Shown: positions 18,057 to 27,284 of the stretch, in pieces
Layout: every line of letters begins with the position of its first letter
Numbering within the stretch: position 1 is the first letter of the stretch
Assembly (NCBI GenBank): GCA_937136055.1
Contig: CAKZOD010000073.1
Coordinates: 41,611-105,610 of the forward strand
DNA length: 64,000 nt
Source: an uncultured Oceanospirillaceae bacterium
GTDB lineage: Bacteria > Pseudomonadota > Gammaproteobacteria > Pseudomonadales > Balneatricaceae
Reading direction: 5' to 3'
Notes under the pieces: generated by a model
What the model was told of the DNA's origin: nothing
Databases searched by the model: none
The model's input: the letters and a program-made list of their open reading frames with translations, nothing else
Program-made: the position numbers and the translations under genes

Positions 18057-19568
18057 ATGAAAAAGAAACCACTTTCCAGTAATGCACAATGGACCTTTGA
18101 GCTCATTGAAACTTATGATCGCGAAATTGCGCGCATCGCCGCTAAATTTAAATTGGATACATACCCCAACCAAATTGAAATTATTAACTCGGAACAAATG
18201 ATGGATGCTTACGCCTCTGTCGGTATGCCACTTCACTATAACCATTGGTCATACGGCAAACGCTTCCTTGATACAAGCCAGAACTACGAACAAGGCAGAA
18301 TGGGGCTGGCTTATGAAATAGTGATTAATTCCGATCCCTGCATTGCCTATCTAATGGAAGAAAACACGATGACAATGCAAGCATTGGTTATTGCACACGC
18401 CTGCTATGGTCACAACTCCTTTTTTAAAGGTAACTACTTATTTAGGACATGGACAGATGCAGCTTCTATAGTTGATTACTTAGTATTTGCTAAAAACTAC
18501 ATTGCAAAATGTGAGGAGCGCTACGGAATTGACGAAGTCGAATCAATGCTTGATTCCTGCCATAGTTTAATGAACTTGGGAGTTAATCGCTATATTCGCC
18601 CCCCTGCTCTAACTCCTGAGCAAGAAAGTAAAAATATTGCCGAGCGTGAAGAGTACATTCAACAGCATATCAATACACTCTGGACCAGTATTCCTAGTAA
18701 AGAAACCGAAGTAGAAAATCCTAAAGAGCAAAATTTCCCGTCAGAACCTGAAGAAAACCTACTCTACTTTATCGAGAAAAATGCTCCCTTGTTAAAACCT
18801 TGGCAGCGCGAAATCATCCGTATTGTCAGAAAGATGGCTCAGTACTTTTATCCACAAAAGCAAACACAAGTCATGAACGAAGGCTGGGCTTGTTTTTGGC
18901 ATTACACCCTACTTCATGAACTTCATAATGAAGGACTTGTTGATGATGGATTTATGCTCGAATTTTTACAATCCCATACCAGTGTTATCTACCAACCGGC
19001 GTTTGACAGCCCTTATTTCAATGGCATAAACCCCTACACGCTCGGCTATAATATGATGATGGATATTAAACGTATCTGCACTGAACCCACAGAAGAGGAC
19101 TGCTATTGGTTCCCCGATATAGCAGGCACCCCATGGTTGGATACATTGCATTACGCGATGAAGAACTTTAAAGATGAAAGCTTTATCCAGCAGTATCTTT
19201 CACCGCATTTAATGCGAGAGCTCAAATTATTTTCAATACTCGATAATACGAGCAAACCTACCCTTAAAGTCTCAGCTATTCATAATGGGAGCGGTTACAA
19301 ACAACTTAGAGAAAGCTTAGCTAACCAATACAATTTAGGTTATTTAGAACCCAACATCCAAGTTTACAATGTCGCTGTTAAAGGTGATCGTTCACTCACC
19401 TTAAGACATTATATTCATCAAGAGCGTCCTTTGGGAGATTCAGCGAATGACGTCATGGCGCACTTGCATAAATTATGGGGGTTCAACATTAAGTTAGAAT
19501 CCGTTACCAGCAGCGGGGAAGTACTAAAACGCTACCAATACCCGATGAAAGCACCTGCCGATTTGTAA
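18057..19568 (+). CDS. ycgB: SpoVR/YcgB family protein
   Basis: About 503 residues match YcgB/SpoVR throughout: LDTYPNQIEIINSEQMMDAYASVGMP, AYEIVINSDPCIAYLMEEN, MQALVIAHACYGHNSFFKGNY, FYPQKQTQVMNEGWA and CYWFPDIAGTPW. The H-x-x-x-H and E residues could hold a metal. Its function is unknown but it is co-expressed with yeaGH in many bacteria. An ATGA overlap offers a start at 18045, but GAGGG placed six bases before ATG 18057 makes that start likelier. Confidence 0.95.
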   Translation: MKKKPLSSNAQWTFELIETYDREIARIAAKFKLDTYPNQIEIINSEQMMDAYASVGMPLHYNHWSYGKRFLDTSQNYEQGRMGLAYEIVINSDPCIAYLMEENTMTMQALVIAHACYGHNSFFKGNYLFRTWTDAASIVDYLVFAKNYIAKCEERYGIDEVESMLDSCHSLMNLGVNRYIRPPALTPEQESKNIAEREEYIQQHINTLWTSIPSKETEVENPKEQNFPSEPEENLLYFIEKNAPLLKPWQREIIRIVRKMAQYFYPQKQTQVMNEGWACFWHYTLLHELHNEGLVDDGFMLEFLQSHTSVIYQPAFDSPYFNGINPYTLGYNMMMDIKRICTEPTEEDCYWFPDIAGTPWLDTLHYAMKNFKDESFIQQYLSPHLMRELKLFSILDNTSKPTLKVSAIHNGSGYKQLRESLANQYNLGYLEPNIQVYNVAVKGDRSLTLRHYIHQERPLGDSANDVMAHLHKLWGFNIKLESVTSSGEVLKRYQYPMKAPADL

Positions 19569-19598
19569 AACCATTACTGCAAGGCGGTTCTAGCTTAT

Positions 19599-19628
19599 GT
19601 GTAGGTGTAGGTGTAGGTGTAGGTGTAG
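19599..19628 (+). repeat. Hexanucleotide repeat GTGTAG x5
   Basis: Five uninterrupted copies of GTGTAG lie in the gap after spoVR, 30 bases past its stop. This is a simple-sequence tract likely to vary in copy number. Confidence 0.9.
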
Positions 19629-19743
19629 GCATCGACGACGTGAATATAAGGATTGTCGAATTAACTAAGACCATAGTCATTAACTATTGAAACGGAGACC
19701 GCAGAATACTTCACAGTTTTTTAAAGTGCTCTTAAGCAAGATA

Positions 19744-20280
19744 TTATGCAGGGTAATGGATAATGTTGTGAAATATAACGGGGATATTTGAATTATTACG
19801 ATAACCATGGGGCTGATCAGCGCGAAACCTCAAAGTATCCCCCGCTAAAAGTTCACACCACTGCTCATCAACCAGCATTTCTAAGGTGCCTGAAATTACA
19901 ATAATATCCTCAATCACTCCAAATTGATGCGCATTTGAAAGATGCTCCTTTAAAGGCTCAAGGGTGTGAGCAAACATCTCGCTACGCAGCAATGGATCAA
20001 AAGAAAACAATACACTGAAATCTAATACACCATCGACATTAATGGATGGTTGAGGTGTGCAGTATTGCTCATCTGTATGACGCTCAATTAATGCGGTGAG
20101 AGGTAACTGCATCCCTTTTGCAATTTTCCATAGTGTTGCCATAGTCGGGCTAGATTCTTGACGCTCTATTTGGCCTAGCATAGCTTTACTCACACCCGTT
20201 TCTAGAGCCGCCTGACTTAAACTCCACTGCCTACTTTTGCGCTGAAGCTTCACATTTTCTGCAATAATGCCTTCTAACAT
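19744..20280 (-). CDS. ydcN: XRE-cupin regulator, YdcN/SutR-like
   Basis: This 178-residue protein has the length and pattern of E. coli YdcN (SutR). An N-terminal helix-turn-helix contains WSLSQAALETGVSKAMLGQIERQESSPTMATLWKIA, and a C-terminal cupin ends IFHNIIHYP. Such proteins sense a small ligand in the cupin and repress or activate a neighbouring transporter. It is divergent from the benE-type gene, the same pairing as E. coli ydcN-ydcO. Two near-identical palindromes at 20345-20364 and 20378-20395 are its probable binding sites. The cupin ligand is unknown. Confidence 0.9.
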   Translation of the reverse strand: MLEGIIAENVKLQRKSRQWSLSQAALETGVSKAMLGQIERQESSPTMATLWKIAKGMQLPLTALIERHTDEQYCTPQPSINVDGVLDFSVLFSFDPLLRSEMFAHTLEPLKEHLSNAHQFGVIEDIIVISGTLEMLVDEQWCELLAGDTLRFRADQPHGYRNNSNIPVIFHNIIHYPA

Positions 20281-20344
20281 ATACTCTTCACAACTCCTTT
20301 CACTGACTGCTAATTAACGCTCTTCAAATCAACACAAACACCAC

Positions 20345-20364
20345 TTGTGCGTTATAACGCACAA
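20345..20364. promoter_or_regulatory. Operator 1 of the ydcN-benE region
   Basis: This is a perfect 20-base palindrome, TTGTGCGTTATAACGCACAA. Its left end doubles as the -35-like element of the benE promoter. A second copy is centred 32 bases downstream, about three helical turns, so both would face the same side of the DNA. Confidence 0.8.
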
Positions 20365-20374
20365 ATGCTATATT
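20345..20374 (+). promoter_or_regulatory. Candidate benE promoter
   Basis: TTGTGC (20345-20350) and an extended -10 TGCTATATT (20366-20374) are spaced 18 bases apart. Both operators overlap or flank this promoter, which fits repression. Confidence 0.5.
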
Positions 20375-20377
20375 CAC

Positions 20378-20395
20378 TGTGCGCTATAACGCACA
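20378..20395. promoter_or_regulatory. Operator 2 of the ydcN-benE region
   Basis: TGTGCGCTATAACGCACA repeats the core of operator 1 with a single change that breaks perfect symmetry (GCTATAAC against GTTATAAC). It would cover the expected transcription start of benE. Confidence 0.75.
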
Positions 20396-20439
20396 ATATG
20401 ACTTATCTCAAGCAATACTACAACAGGAAACGGCCACCA

Positions 20440-21591
20440 ATGAGCTCTTTAAAATTTAGCCATCTATCAGCGGGATTTATCGCAGTACTAGTAGGCTTCA
20501 CTAGTAGTGTTGCTATTATATTTCAAGCAGCTGAATCACTAGGTGCTAACCAGGCACAGCTAAATAGCTGGATGCTGGCACTGGGTATTGGCATGGGCGC
20601 AAGCTCTATTATACTATCCCTTAAATTTCGGATGCCCATAATTACAGCGTGGTCAACACCCGGTGCTGCACTATTAGTCACATCATTGGAAGGTGTGAGC
20701 ATGTCCGATGCGATTGGCAGCTTTATGTTAAGCGGCGCATTAATTTTGTTATTTGGTATTGCAGGCTGGTTTGAAAAAGTTCAACGCTTGATCCCAAGCA
20801 CCGTCGCTAATGCAATGCTAGCAGGTATATTACTGCAGTTTGGTTTAAGTATTTTTCACTCGATACAAAACCAAACCTTACTGGTTAGCATAATGCTCGC
20901 AAGCTATTTAGTGGGTAAGCGCTATCTAGGAAATTTCAATATCCCCAGCGTTTTCGCGATTGGTATTATTACTTGCTTACTAACTGGCATGTTTAACACT
21001 CAACCTATCATTATTACGTTTGCGAGCCCCGTTTGGACGCAACCTAGCATATCTCTTACCACTATAATCAGTGTTGCTATACCCCTTTTTATTGTTACGA
21101 TGACATCACAGAATCTGCCAGGAGCTGCAACACTTAAAGCCGCGGGCTATCAAGCGCCATTATCAGCATCGCTAAAAGTAACAGGCTTGTGCACTATGTT
21201 GCTCGCACCTTTTGGCGGTTTCTCCTTTAACTTAGCAGCTATTACTGCGGCAATTTGCTGTGCCAGAGATGTCGATGAAAACCCTAATACACGCTATCTC
21301 GCAGCAATTGCCACAGGTGGCTTTTATATAGTGATAGGATTATTTGGTGCGACCGTCGTCAGCTTATTTTTCATTGCGCCTAAAGCCTTAGTATCAAGTA
21401 TTGCAGGCCTTGCATTGCTAACTACCTTAGCAAATAGCTTAAAAGCATCCCTAAGTGACGATTATGAAAAAGAAGCTGCGCTCATCACTTTTCTCGTCAC
21501 TGTCTCAGGTATCAGCTTTTTTTCAATCGGCTCTGCTTTTTGGGGGTTATTAATGGGTATGTGCACTTTAGCTATTTCGAAAAAAACATAG
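20440..21591 (+). CDS. ydcO: BenE family transporter (YdcO-like)
   Basis: This inner-membrane transporter has about 383 residues and roughly a dozen hydrophobic segments. Family blocks include AGFIAVLVGFTSSVAIIFQAA, PIITAWSTPGAALL and a GGFSFNLAAITAAICC motif. BenE proteins are annotated as benzoate/H+ symporters, but the true substrate of YdcO types is unknown. The frame opens at 20347 inside the operators; ATG 20440, after AGGA, is the sensible start and matches family N-termini. It is regulated by the divergent ydcN-like gene. Confidence 0.9.
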   Translation: MSSLKFSHLSAGFIAVLVGFTSSVAIIFQAAESLGANQAQLNSWMLALGIGMGASSIILSLKFRMPIITAWSTPGAALLVTSLEGVSMSDAIGSFMLSGALILLFGIAGWFEKVQRLIPSTVANAMLAGILLQFGLSIFHSIQNQTLLVSIMLASYLVGKRYLGNFNIPSVFAIGIITCLLTGMFNTQPIIITFASPVWTQPSISLTTIISVAIPLFIVTMTSQNLPGAATLKAAGYQAPLSASLKVTGLCTMLLAPFGGFSFNLAAITAAICCARDVDENPNTRYLAAIATGGFYIVIGLFGATVVSLFFIAPKALVSSIAGLALLTTLANSLKASLSDDYEKEAALITFLVTVSGISFFSIGSAFWGLLMGMCTLAISKKT

Positions 21592-21748
21592 AGCTATCAA
21601 CAAACAATCTATTAAACATTAGTGAGCTGAATACTACCCACTGCTACATTAATCAATTGTCACTATTTAGATATCTGTCTGGGCGGTATTCTGTCATTTG
21701 AAGAGGTATACTCAATGAAATTTATTTTGTGTATTTAAGAGAGTTTTT

Positions 21749-22075
21749 ATGGATTGCCTATTTTGTAAAATTATTAACAAAGAAATCCCTGCCACCATTC
21801 ACTTCGAGGACGATGATATTATTGCCTTTGAAGACATTAATCCAAATGCACCTGTTCATTTGCTTATTATCCCCAAAAAGCACATTAGCACGTTAAACGA
21901 TGCAACCGATGAAGACACTTTGCTTATTGGAAAGATGGTACGTACTGCAAGCCAGTTAGCAGAAAAGCTGGGGATTGCTCAAAGCGGCTACAAAACTATT
22001 TTCAACTGTAATAAAGATGGTGGACAAGTCATTTACCATATCCATTTACACCTTTTAGGCGGTAAAAAATTGTAA
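21749..22075 (+). CDS. HIT/HINT family purine nucleoside phosphoramidase-like protein
   Basis: This 108-residue protein has the HINT pattern: N-terminal CLFCKIINKEIPA, FEDINPNAPVHLLIIPKKHI, and the C-terminal histidine triad HIHLHLLGG. HINT enzymes hydrolyse aminoacyl- and phosphoramidate-nucleotides. It is short by only a few residues compared with the usual 110-120. It stands alone between benE and the lipoprotein gene. Confidence 0.93.
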   Translation: MDCLFCKIINKEIPATIHFEDDDIIAFEDINPNAPVHLLIIPKKHISTLNDATDEDTLLIGKMVRTASQLAEKLGIAQSGYKTIFNCNKDGGQVIYHIHLHLLGGKKL

Positions 22076-22087
22076 TTGTATTTCTTG

Positions 22088-22121
22088 TATCAATGCGTAA
22101 TTCAAAATTTATGCATTGATA
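22088..22121 (+). terminator. Possible terminator of the HIT gene
   Basis: TATCAATGC (22088-22096) pairs with GCATTGATA (22113-22121) around a 16-base loop, 12 bases after the stop. The T tract is weak (TCCTCCTCTT). Confidence 0.45.
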
Positions 22122-22424
22122 TCCTCCTCTTCGCAACACCAGAGCGCTTTAGCAATTGTTGAGTAATCTTTGTAAATAAAATCGCACTTGTACTAAATCA
22201 CGCTGCACAGTTGTTCAAAATACACACAACCCAGTAATCCAAGCTATTTTAAAATGTCTGCAATCACTCTCACTCCTACTGCAAATTCCTAATTATTACA
22301 ATAAGTTCAATATTTTATTCATTTTTTTTACTTTTGTTATTAATTTAGCCTGAATGTTTGTTATGATGAGCCGCTATAGGAATTGGTAGTTAAAAAACAA
22401 ATAACCTTCACAAGGAAGTTAAGC
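22122..22424. other. AT-rich leader of the lipoprotein gene
   Basis: About 300 bases with no credible gene. It presumably holds the lipoprotein promoter, but I could not fix one with confidence. Confidence 0.4.
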
Positions 22425-23465
22425 ATGAAAATAAAGACTTATGGTTTTACTGTGGCCGCTTTAAGTGTCGCTATTCTTAGCGGTTGTGCCAACAATGTTA
22501 AACACTCTGCTAGTACAGACTCTCTAGATGCGGATCTAGATCGTATCGCACAGCTGGAAGCGGAAATCAACAGACTACGTGACACTGATTTAGGCCAGCG
22601 TCTAACACCACCGAACCCAAAAGCGGGTGAATGTTATGCACGTGTTTTAACACCTGCAAAATACGAAACACGCTCTGAAACTATTGAATCAGTTGCACCT
22701 TCTCAACGCATTGAAACGACAAAAGCGCGCTATGTACATGATAATCGCCGTGTGATTGCTACTGAAGAAAGCACACGTTTAGTCGTTGTACCTGCAACTT
22801 TCAAAACAGTAACTGAGACTGTTGTTGTTCAAGAAGCATCAACTCGCTTAGTAAAGACTGCAGCCAAATTTAGAAATGTTTCTGAGAAAGTACTAGTCAC
22901 TCCAGAAAGAGAAGAATGGAAAAGAGGCCGTGGCCCAATCCAGAAAATTGACTCTTTGACTGGCGAAATCATGTGCTTGGTTAAGGTACCTGCTGTGTAT
23001 AAAACAGTTACCCGCCGTGTTGTTGACGTACCAGCTTCAGTAAGAACAATTGAAGTACCTGCGAAAACGAAAACAATTACACGCCGTGTCGTTGACACAC
23101 CTGCGACAACTCGTACTGTTGTTGTACCAGCAACTTACAAAACTTTACACGTTCACAAGCTAGAGCAACCAGCAACACAACGTGTTATCGAAATCCCTGG
23201 TAAAACACGCACAATCACTAAACGCGTTAAAGTACTAGATTCTCAACTTGAATGGCGTTCAATCTTGTGTGAAACCAACACTAATGGTGATGTTGTTAGA
23301 CGTTTACAACGCGCACTTAAGGCTGAAAACTATAACCCAGGTCCTATCGACGGTATCCTAGGTAGAGAAACAATGGCTGCTGTTAACAAATACCAAAAAG
23401 CAAACGACCTTGCTTCAGGTCAGTTAACAATTGCTACTTTGAACAAACTTGGTGTTTCTCAATAA
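22425..23465 (+). CDS. Repeat-rich lipoprotein with peptidoglycan-binding domain
   Basis: This 346-residue protein starts at ATG 22425 behind AAGGAAG; the frame runs 14 codons further upstream without support. A lipoprotein signal (AALSVAILSGC, modified cysteine near residue 20) is followed by a short coiled segment. Residues about 70-280 carry degenerate repeats of the form VPAxYKTVTRRVVDxPAxxRT. A PG_binding_1 domain closes the protein (NGDVVRRLQRALKAENYNPGPIDGILGRETMAAV). It should be a lipid-anchored outer-membrane protein that grips the cell wall. The specific family function is unknown to me. Confidence 0.85.
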   Translation: MKIKTYGFTVAALSVAILSGCANNVKHSASTDSLDADLDRIAQLEAEINRLRDTDLGQRLTPPNPKAGECYARVLTPAKYETRSETIESVAPSQRIETTKARYVHDNRRVIATEESTRLVVVPATFKTVTETVVVQEASTRLVKTAAKFRNVSEKVLVTPEREEWKRGRGPIQKIDSLTGEIMCLVKVPAVYKTVTRRVVDVPASVRTIEVPAKTKTITRRVVDTPATTRTVVVPATYKTLHVHKLEQPATQRVIEIPGKTRTITKRVKVLDSQLEWRSILCETNTNGDVVRRLQRALKAENYNPGPIDGILGRETMAAVNKYQKANDLASGQLTIATLNKLGVSQ

Positions 23466-23483
23466 TACTGAGATGATTAAGCA

Positions 23484-23511
23484 TAAAAAAACCGCCTCGG
23501 CGGTTTTTTTA
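23484..23511. terminator. Bidirectional terminator between lipoprotein gene and rlmB
   Basis: AAACCGCC pairs with GGCGGTTT in a tight hairpin, flanked by A and T runs on both sides. It can terminate the lipoprotein transcript and the converging rlmB transcript. Confidence 0.9.
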
Positions 23512-23536
23512 TGTCTGAGCGGTTAAGATTGACAAA

Positions 23537-24277
23537 TTAGCTCATCCGCTGTCTCTGCGCTTCAAACAAACACACGCCTGTCGCAACTGAAACATTCAAG
23601 CTACTCACTTCCCCTGCCATTGGAATTTTCAGTAAGAAATCACAGTTCTCTTGAGTTAGACGTCTCATCCCCTTTCCTTCAGCACCCATAACAATAGCGA
23701 GAGGGCCTTTTAGATTAGATTGATATAACGTTTGCTCAGCGGCTCCTGAAGTCCCTGTCACCCAAATACCTCTTTGCTGGAGATACTGTAAAGTTCGCGC
23801 AAGATTAGTTACTTGTACATAAGGGATAACATCAGCAGCTCCACAAGCAACTTTGGCAACAGTGGCATTAAGAGGCGCAGCGTTGTTCTTAGCAGCAATG
23901 ACTGCTTGTACACCCGCTGCATCGGCACTTCGAATACAGGCACCTAAATTATGCGGATCAGTTACCCCATCCAATATTAACAGCAACGGGTCTTCTTCTA
24001 ACGAATCGAGTAAAGTATCTAAATAGGTTTCGTTCTGACTTTTAAGTGGTTCACATTCAACCGCAATCCCTTGGTGAGCAGCTTTGCTTGTTAACTCATC
24101 AAGTTGTTTACGATTACACTTCTCAATTGAAATACCCGCGGCATTTGCTTGCTCAATCACTTGAGAAATGCGCTCATCTTTGCGATCTGCAATCACTAAC
24201 ATTTTCTTAATGCGTTTTGCATTGTACTTTAAAGTTGTTTCTACTGCGTGGAATCCATAGAGCACATTAGTGTCCAT
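23537..24277 (-). CDS. rlmB: 23S rRNA 2'-O-methyltransferase RlmB
   Basis: This 246-residue SpoU/TrmH-class enzyme methylates G2251 of 23S rRNA in E. coli. It has an N-terminal substrate-binding domain (LYGFHAVETTLKYN), then motif 1 DGVTDPHNLGACIRSADAAGVQAV, motif 2 IVMGAEGKGM and motif 3 IPMAGEVSSLNVSVATGVCLFE of the trefoil-knot fold. It overlaps the end of hemH by 11 bases. E. coli rlmB lies by rnr instead. Confidence 0.95.
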   Translation of the reverse strand: MDTNVLYGFHAVETTLKYNAKRIKKMLVIADRKDERISQVIEQANAAGISIEKCNRKQLDELTSKAAHQGIAVECEPLKSQNETYLDTLLDSLEEDPLLLILDGVTDPHNLGACIRSADAAGVQAVIAAKNNAAPLNATVAKVACGAADVIPYVQVTNLARTLQYLQQRGIWVTGTSGAAEQTLYQSNLKGPLAIVMGAEGKGMRRLTQENCDFLLKIPMAGEVSSLNVSVATGVCLFEAQRQRMS

Positions 24278-25295
24278 TTTTATCTCCTAACCAATCTGGC
24301 ACTTGTTGCTGTGCGATATCGAACAATGCTTCAATAAACAAGGGATGATCATTTAACGCAGGTATGTAACGATAAGTATCTCCACCATTTTCTGTAAACA
24401 GTGCTTTATTTGTTTGTGCTATTTCCTCAAGCGTTTCTAAGCAATCTGCTGAAAAAGCAGGGCAAATAACATCAATACTTTTAACCCCCTCTTTCGCGAA
24501 TGCTTCAAGGGTATCATCTGTATAGGGCTCAACCCATTTAGTAAACCCGAAACGCGACTGAAAGCTGCTAATTAATTCACTATTAGCGGATAGACCTTCT
24601 CTTTCAAGACACGCTTTAACCAGCTCCGTCGTTTTAAAGCACTGCTTTGGATAAGGATCACCATCATCTGCGTATTGCTGAGGTATTCCGTGATAAGAGA
24701 AAAGAAGCTTTTCAGCAGGAGGGTGTGCTTGCCAGTGATCTTTAATTGTCGCCACTAGCCCTTCAATGTATTTTTCATGCTCGCAATAATTTTTTAAAAT
24801 TCGGATATCTAGCACATTACGCGCATTTTTTTGAAAGTTTGCCACTGCATCATATACAGGCCCTGTTGAGGTCGCTGAATACTGTGGAAATAGCGGCATA
24901 ATATAAACATTTGAAATGCCGTCTTTATGTACCTTTTGCAGTAGTTTAGTTAGATTTGGCTCTCCATAGGTCATAGCAGAATAGACTGTAGGGGCATTCT
25001 GATAAGTACTGTTTAACTTGCTTTGTAACGCTTCAGTCTGTGCTTGCAATATCATGCGCATAGGCGAATCCGTCTGCCAGATTTCAGCATACAACTTAGC
25101 CACTTTTTTAGGCCTAAGTCGTAATACAATACCGTGTAGCACTGCAAGCCAAAGCCAGCGCCTTGGGCCTTTACCTTCAATAACGCGTTGATCTGCTAGA
25201 AATTCAGCCAAAAACGCCCTCACAGAAGATGCTGTCGGCTCAGCAGGGGTGCCTAAGTTTACTAATACAATAGCCGTTTTTTGAGGTTGCGACAT
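24267..25295 (-). CDS. hemH: Ferrochelatase
   Basis: This 342-residue enzyme inserts Fe2+ into protoporphyrin IX, the last step of heme synthesis. It has the N-terminal VLVNLGTPAEPTASSVRAFLAEFL, QYSATSTGP, LLFSYHGIPQQYADDGDPY with the metal-site histidine, and the CPAFSADCLETLEEI block with the conserved glutamate. The length is typical for proteobacterial enzymes. It is co-transcribed with rlmB. Confidence 0.97.
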   Translation of the reverse strand: MSQPQKTAIVLVNLGTPAEPTASSVRAFLAEFLADQRVIEGKGPRRWLWLAVLHGIVLRLRPKKVAKLYAEIWQTDSPMRMILQAQTEALQSKLNSTYQNAPTVYSAMTYGEPNLTKLLQKVHKDGISNVYIMPLFPQYSATSTGPVYDAVANFQKNARNVLDIRILKNYCEHEKYIEGLVATIKDHWQAHPPAEKLLFSYHGIPQQYADDGDPYPKQCFKTTELVKACLEREGLSANSELISSFQSRFGFTKWVEPYTDDTLEAFAKEGVKSIDVICPAFSADCLETLEEIAQTNKALFTENGGDTYRYIPALNDHPLFIEALFDIAQQQVPDWLGDKNGH

Positions 25296-25440
25296 ATTAC
25301 TCGTTTACTCTACCTTCAATAGTTATCAAGCTGAATCTGTACTTCAATATAAATACTCTGTGCAAAATAAAAACGCTGCAAAGTGAAAAATTGAAGCCTA
25401 TCGCTCAAATTTAACTGTCAGTTGATATACTTTTAAGACA

Positions 25441-25466
25441 TAAAAAAAGCCGCTTATAGCGACTTT
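25441..25466 (-). terminator. adk terminator
   Basis: On the minus strand AAAGTCGC pairs with GCGGCTTT, with one mismatch, around TATAA. It is followed by a run of T, about 30 bases after the adk stop. Confidence 0.7.
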
Positions 25467-25494
25467 AATTTAACTATGAGAATTATAAAGAGTA

Positions 25495-26157
<663 letters not shown>

Positions 26158-26424
26158 TTAACTCCTATTATTATCTTAAAAAAATCTGTGATGTAGCCTA
26201 TTTCATACCTTGGGCTGCCAACAATTAGTATCTGTAATAAAATAAAGGATACTCTAAAAACTTCTACGCACCATAGGACATAAGTAGCAAGATCAACACT
26301 GTCATCATCAATTTTGGAACTGGCTGAGCGCTTAAATACTTATTAACTTTCGCTACAAAGCAGCCGAGAGTAATCTAAAGCGCCCTAGGACTCAACCTTT
26401 ATTCGCAATTAACAGGGAATTTGC

Positions 26425-27246
26425 TTATAGCCCTTTGCCCTTCGCTTCATCCCAGTATTCATCAAGTTGATCGAGTTCAAACTGCTGCCAATCCTTGCCC
26501 TGTTTTTTGACCTGCTCTTCAACATAACCGAAACGGCGATAAAATTTTTGATTAGTACCGCGTAGCGCTTCTTCAGCATTAACACCTAAATGACGTGCAA
26601 GATTCACTTGAGCGAACAGAAAGTCCCCCATTTCATCTTTGACATGATCGATATTACCGCTGTCGACTGCTTCTTTTAATTCCTGTAACTCTTCTTCAAT
26701 TTTTTCAATCACTGGCCCTAAATCTTGCCAGTCAAAACCGACACTTGAGGCCCGCTTTTGTATTTTTTCAGCTCTAGTTAGCGCTGGCAACGCATTGGGA
26801 ATATCATCTAAAATTCTATGCTCTAGAGGCTTGTCGGCTTTTTTATCTTTTCTTTCCTGGGCTTTAATGTCATCCCAAGTTGCTGCAATTTGCGCCTCAC
26901 TTAAACTAACAGTGATTTTTTCTCTGAGTTGCTGATTAGGAAAAACATGAGGATGGCGCCTGACTAACTTTTCCACCAGCCCATGAATAACATCTTTCAT
27001 GGCAAATAGGTCTTGCTCACTTGCCAGTTGCGAGTAAAAGATAATTTGAAACAATAGATCACCAAGCTCTTGGGATAGGTGTGTCCAATCCTTAGTTTCT
27101 ATTGCATCAACTACCTCGTAACACTCTTCAATAGTGTGCGGCACGATACTCGCGAAATCTTGTTTTATATCCCATGGACAGCCAAACTCAGGATCGCGTA
27201 AACGCTCCATTAAGTAAATCAAATCAGATAAGTCGTACTGCTTCAT
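26425..27246 (-). CDS. mazG: Nucleoside triphosphate pyrophosphohydrolase MazG
   Basis: This 273-residue protein has two MazG units. The first has CPWDIKQDFASIVPHTIEECYEVVDAIE and the EELGDLLFQIIFYSQ-like helix; the second has EEELQELKEAV...KDEMGDFLFAQVNLARHLG. It hydrolyses nucleoside triphosphates and can affect ppGpp level, which suits its place 38 bases downstream of relA on the same strand. Confidence 0.96.
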   Translation of the reverse strand: MKQYDLSDLIYLMERLRDPEFGCPWDIKQDFASIVPHTIEECYEVVDAIETKDWTHLSQELGDLLFQIIFYSQLASEQDLFAMKDVIHGLVEKLVRRHPHVFPNQQLREKITVSLSEAQIAATWDDIKAQERKDKKADKPLEHRILDDIPNALPALTRAEKIQKRASSVGFDWQDLGPVIEKIEEELQELKEAVDSGNIDHVKDEMGDFLFAQVNLARHLGVNAEEALRGTNQKFYRRFGYVEEQVKKQGKDWQQFELDQLDEYWDEAKGKGL

Positions 27247-27284
27247 GTCTCTGGATTTCTCATAGCATTTTATATTAGAGCAAT

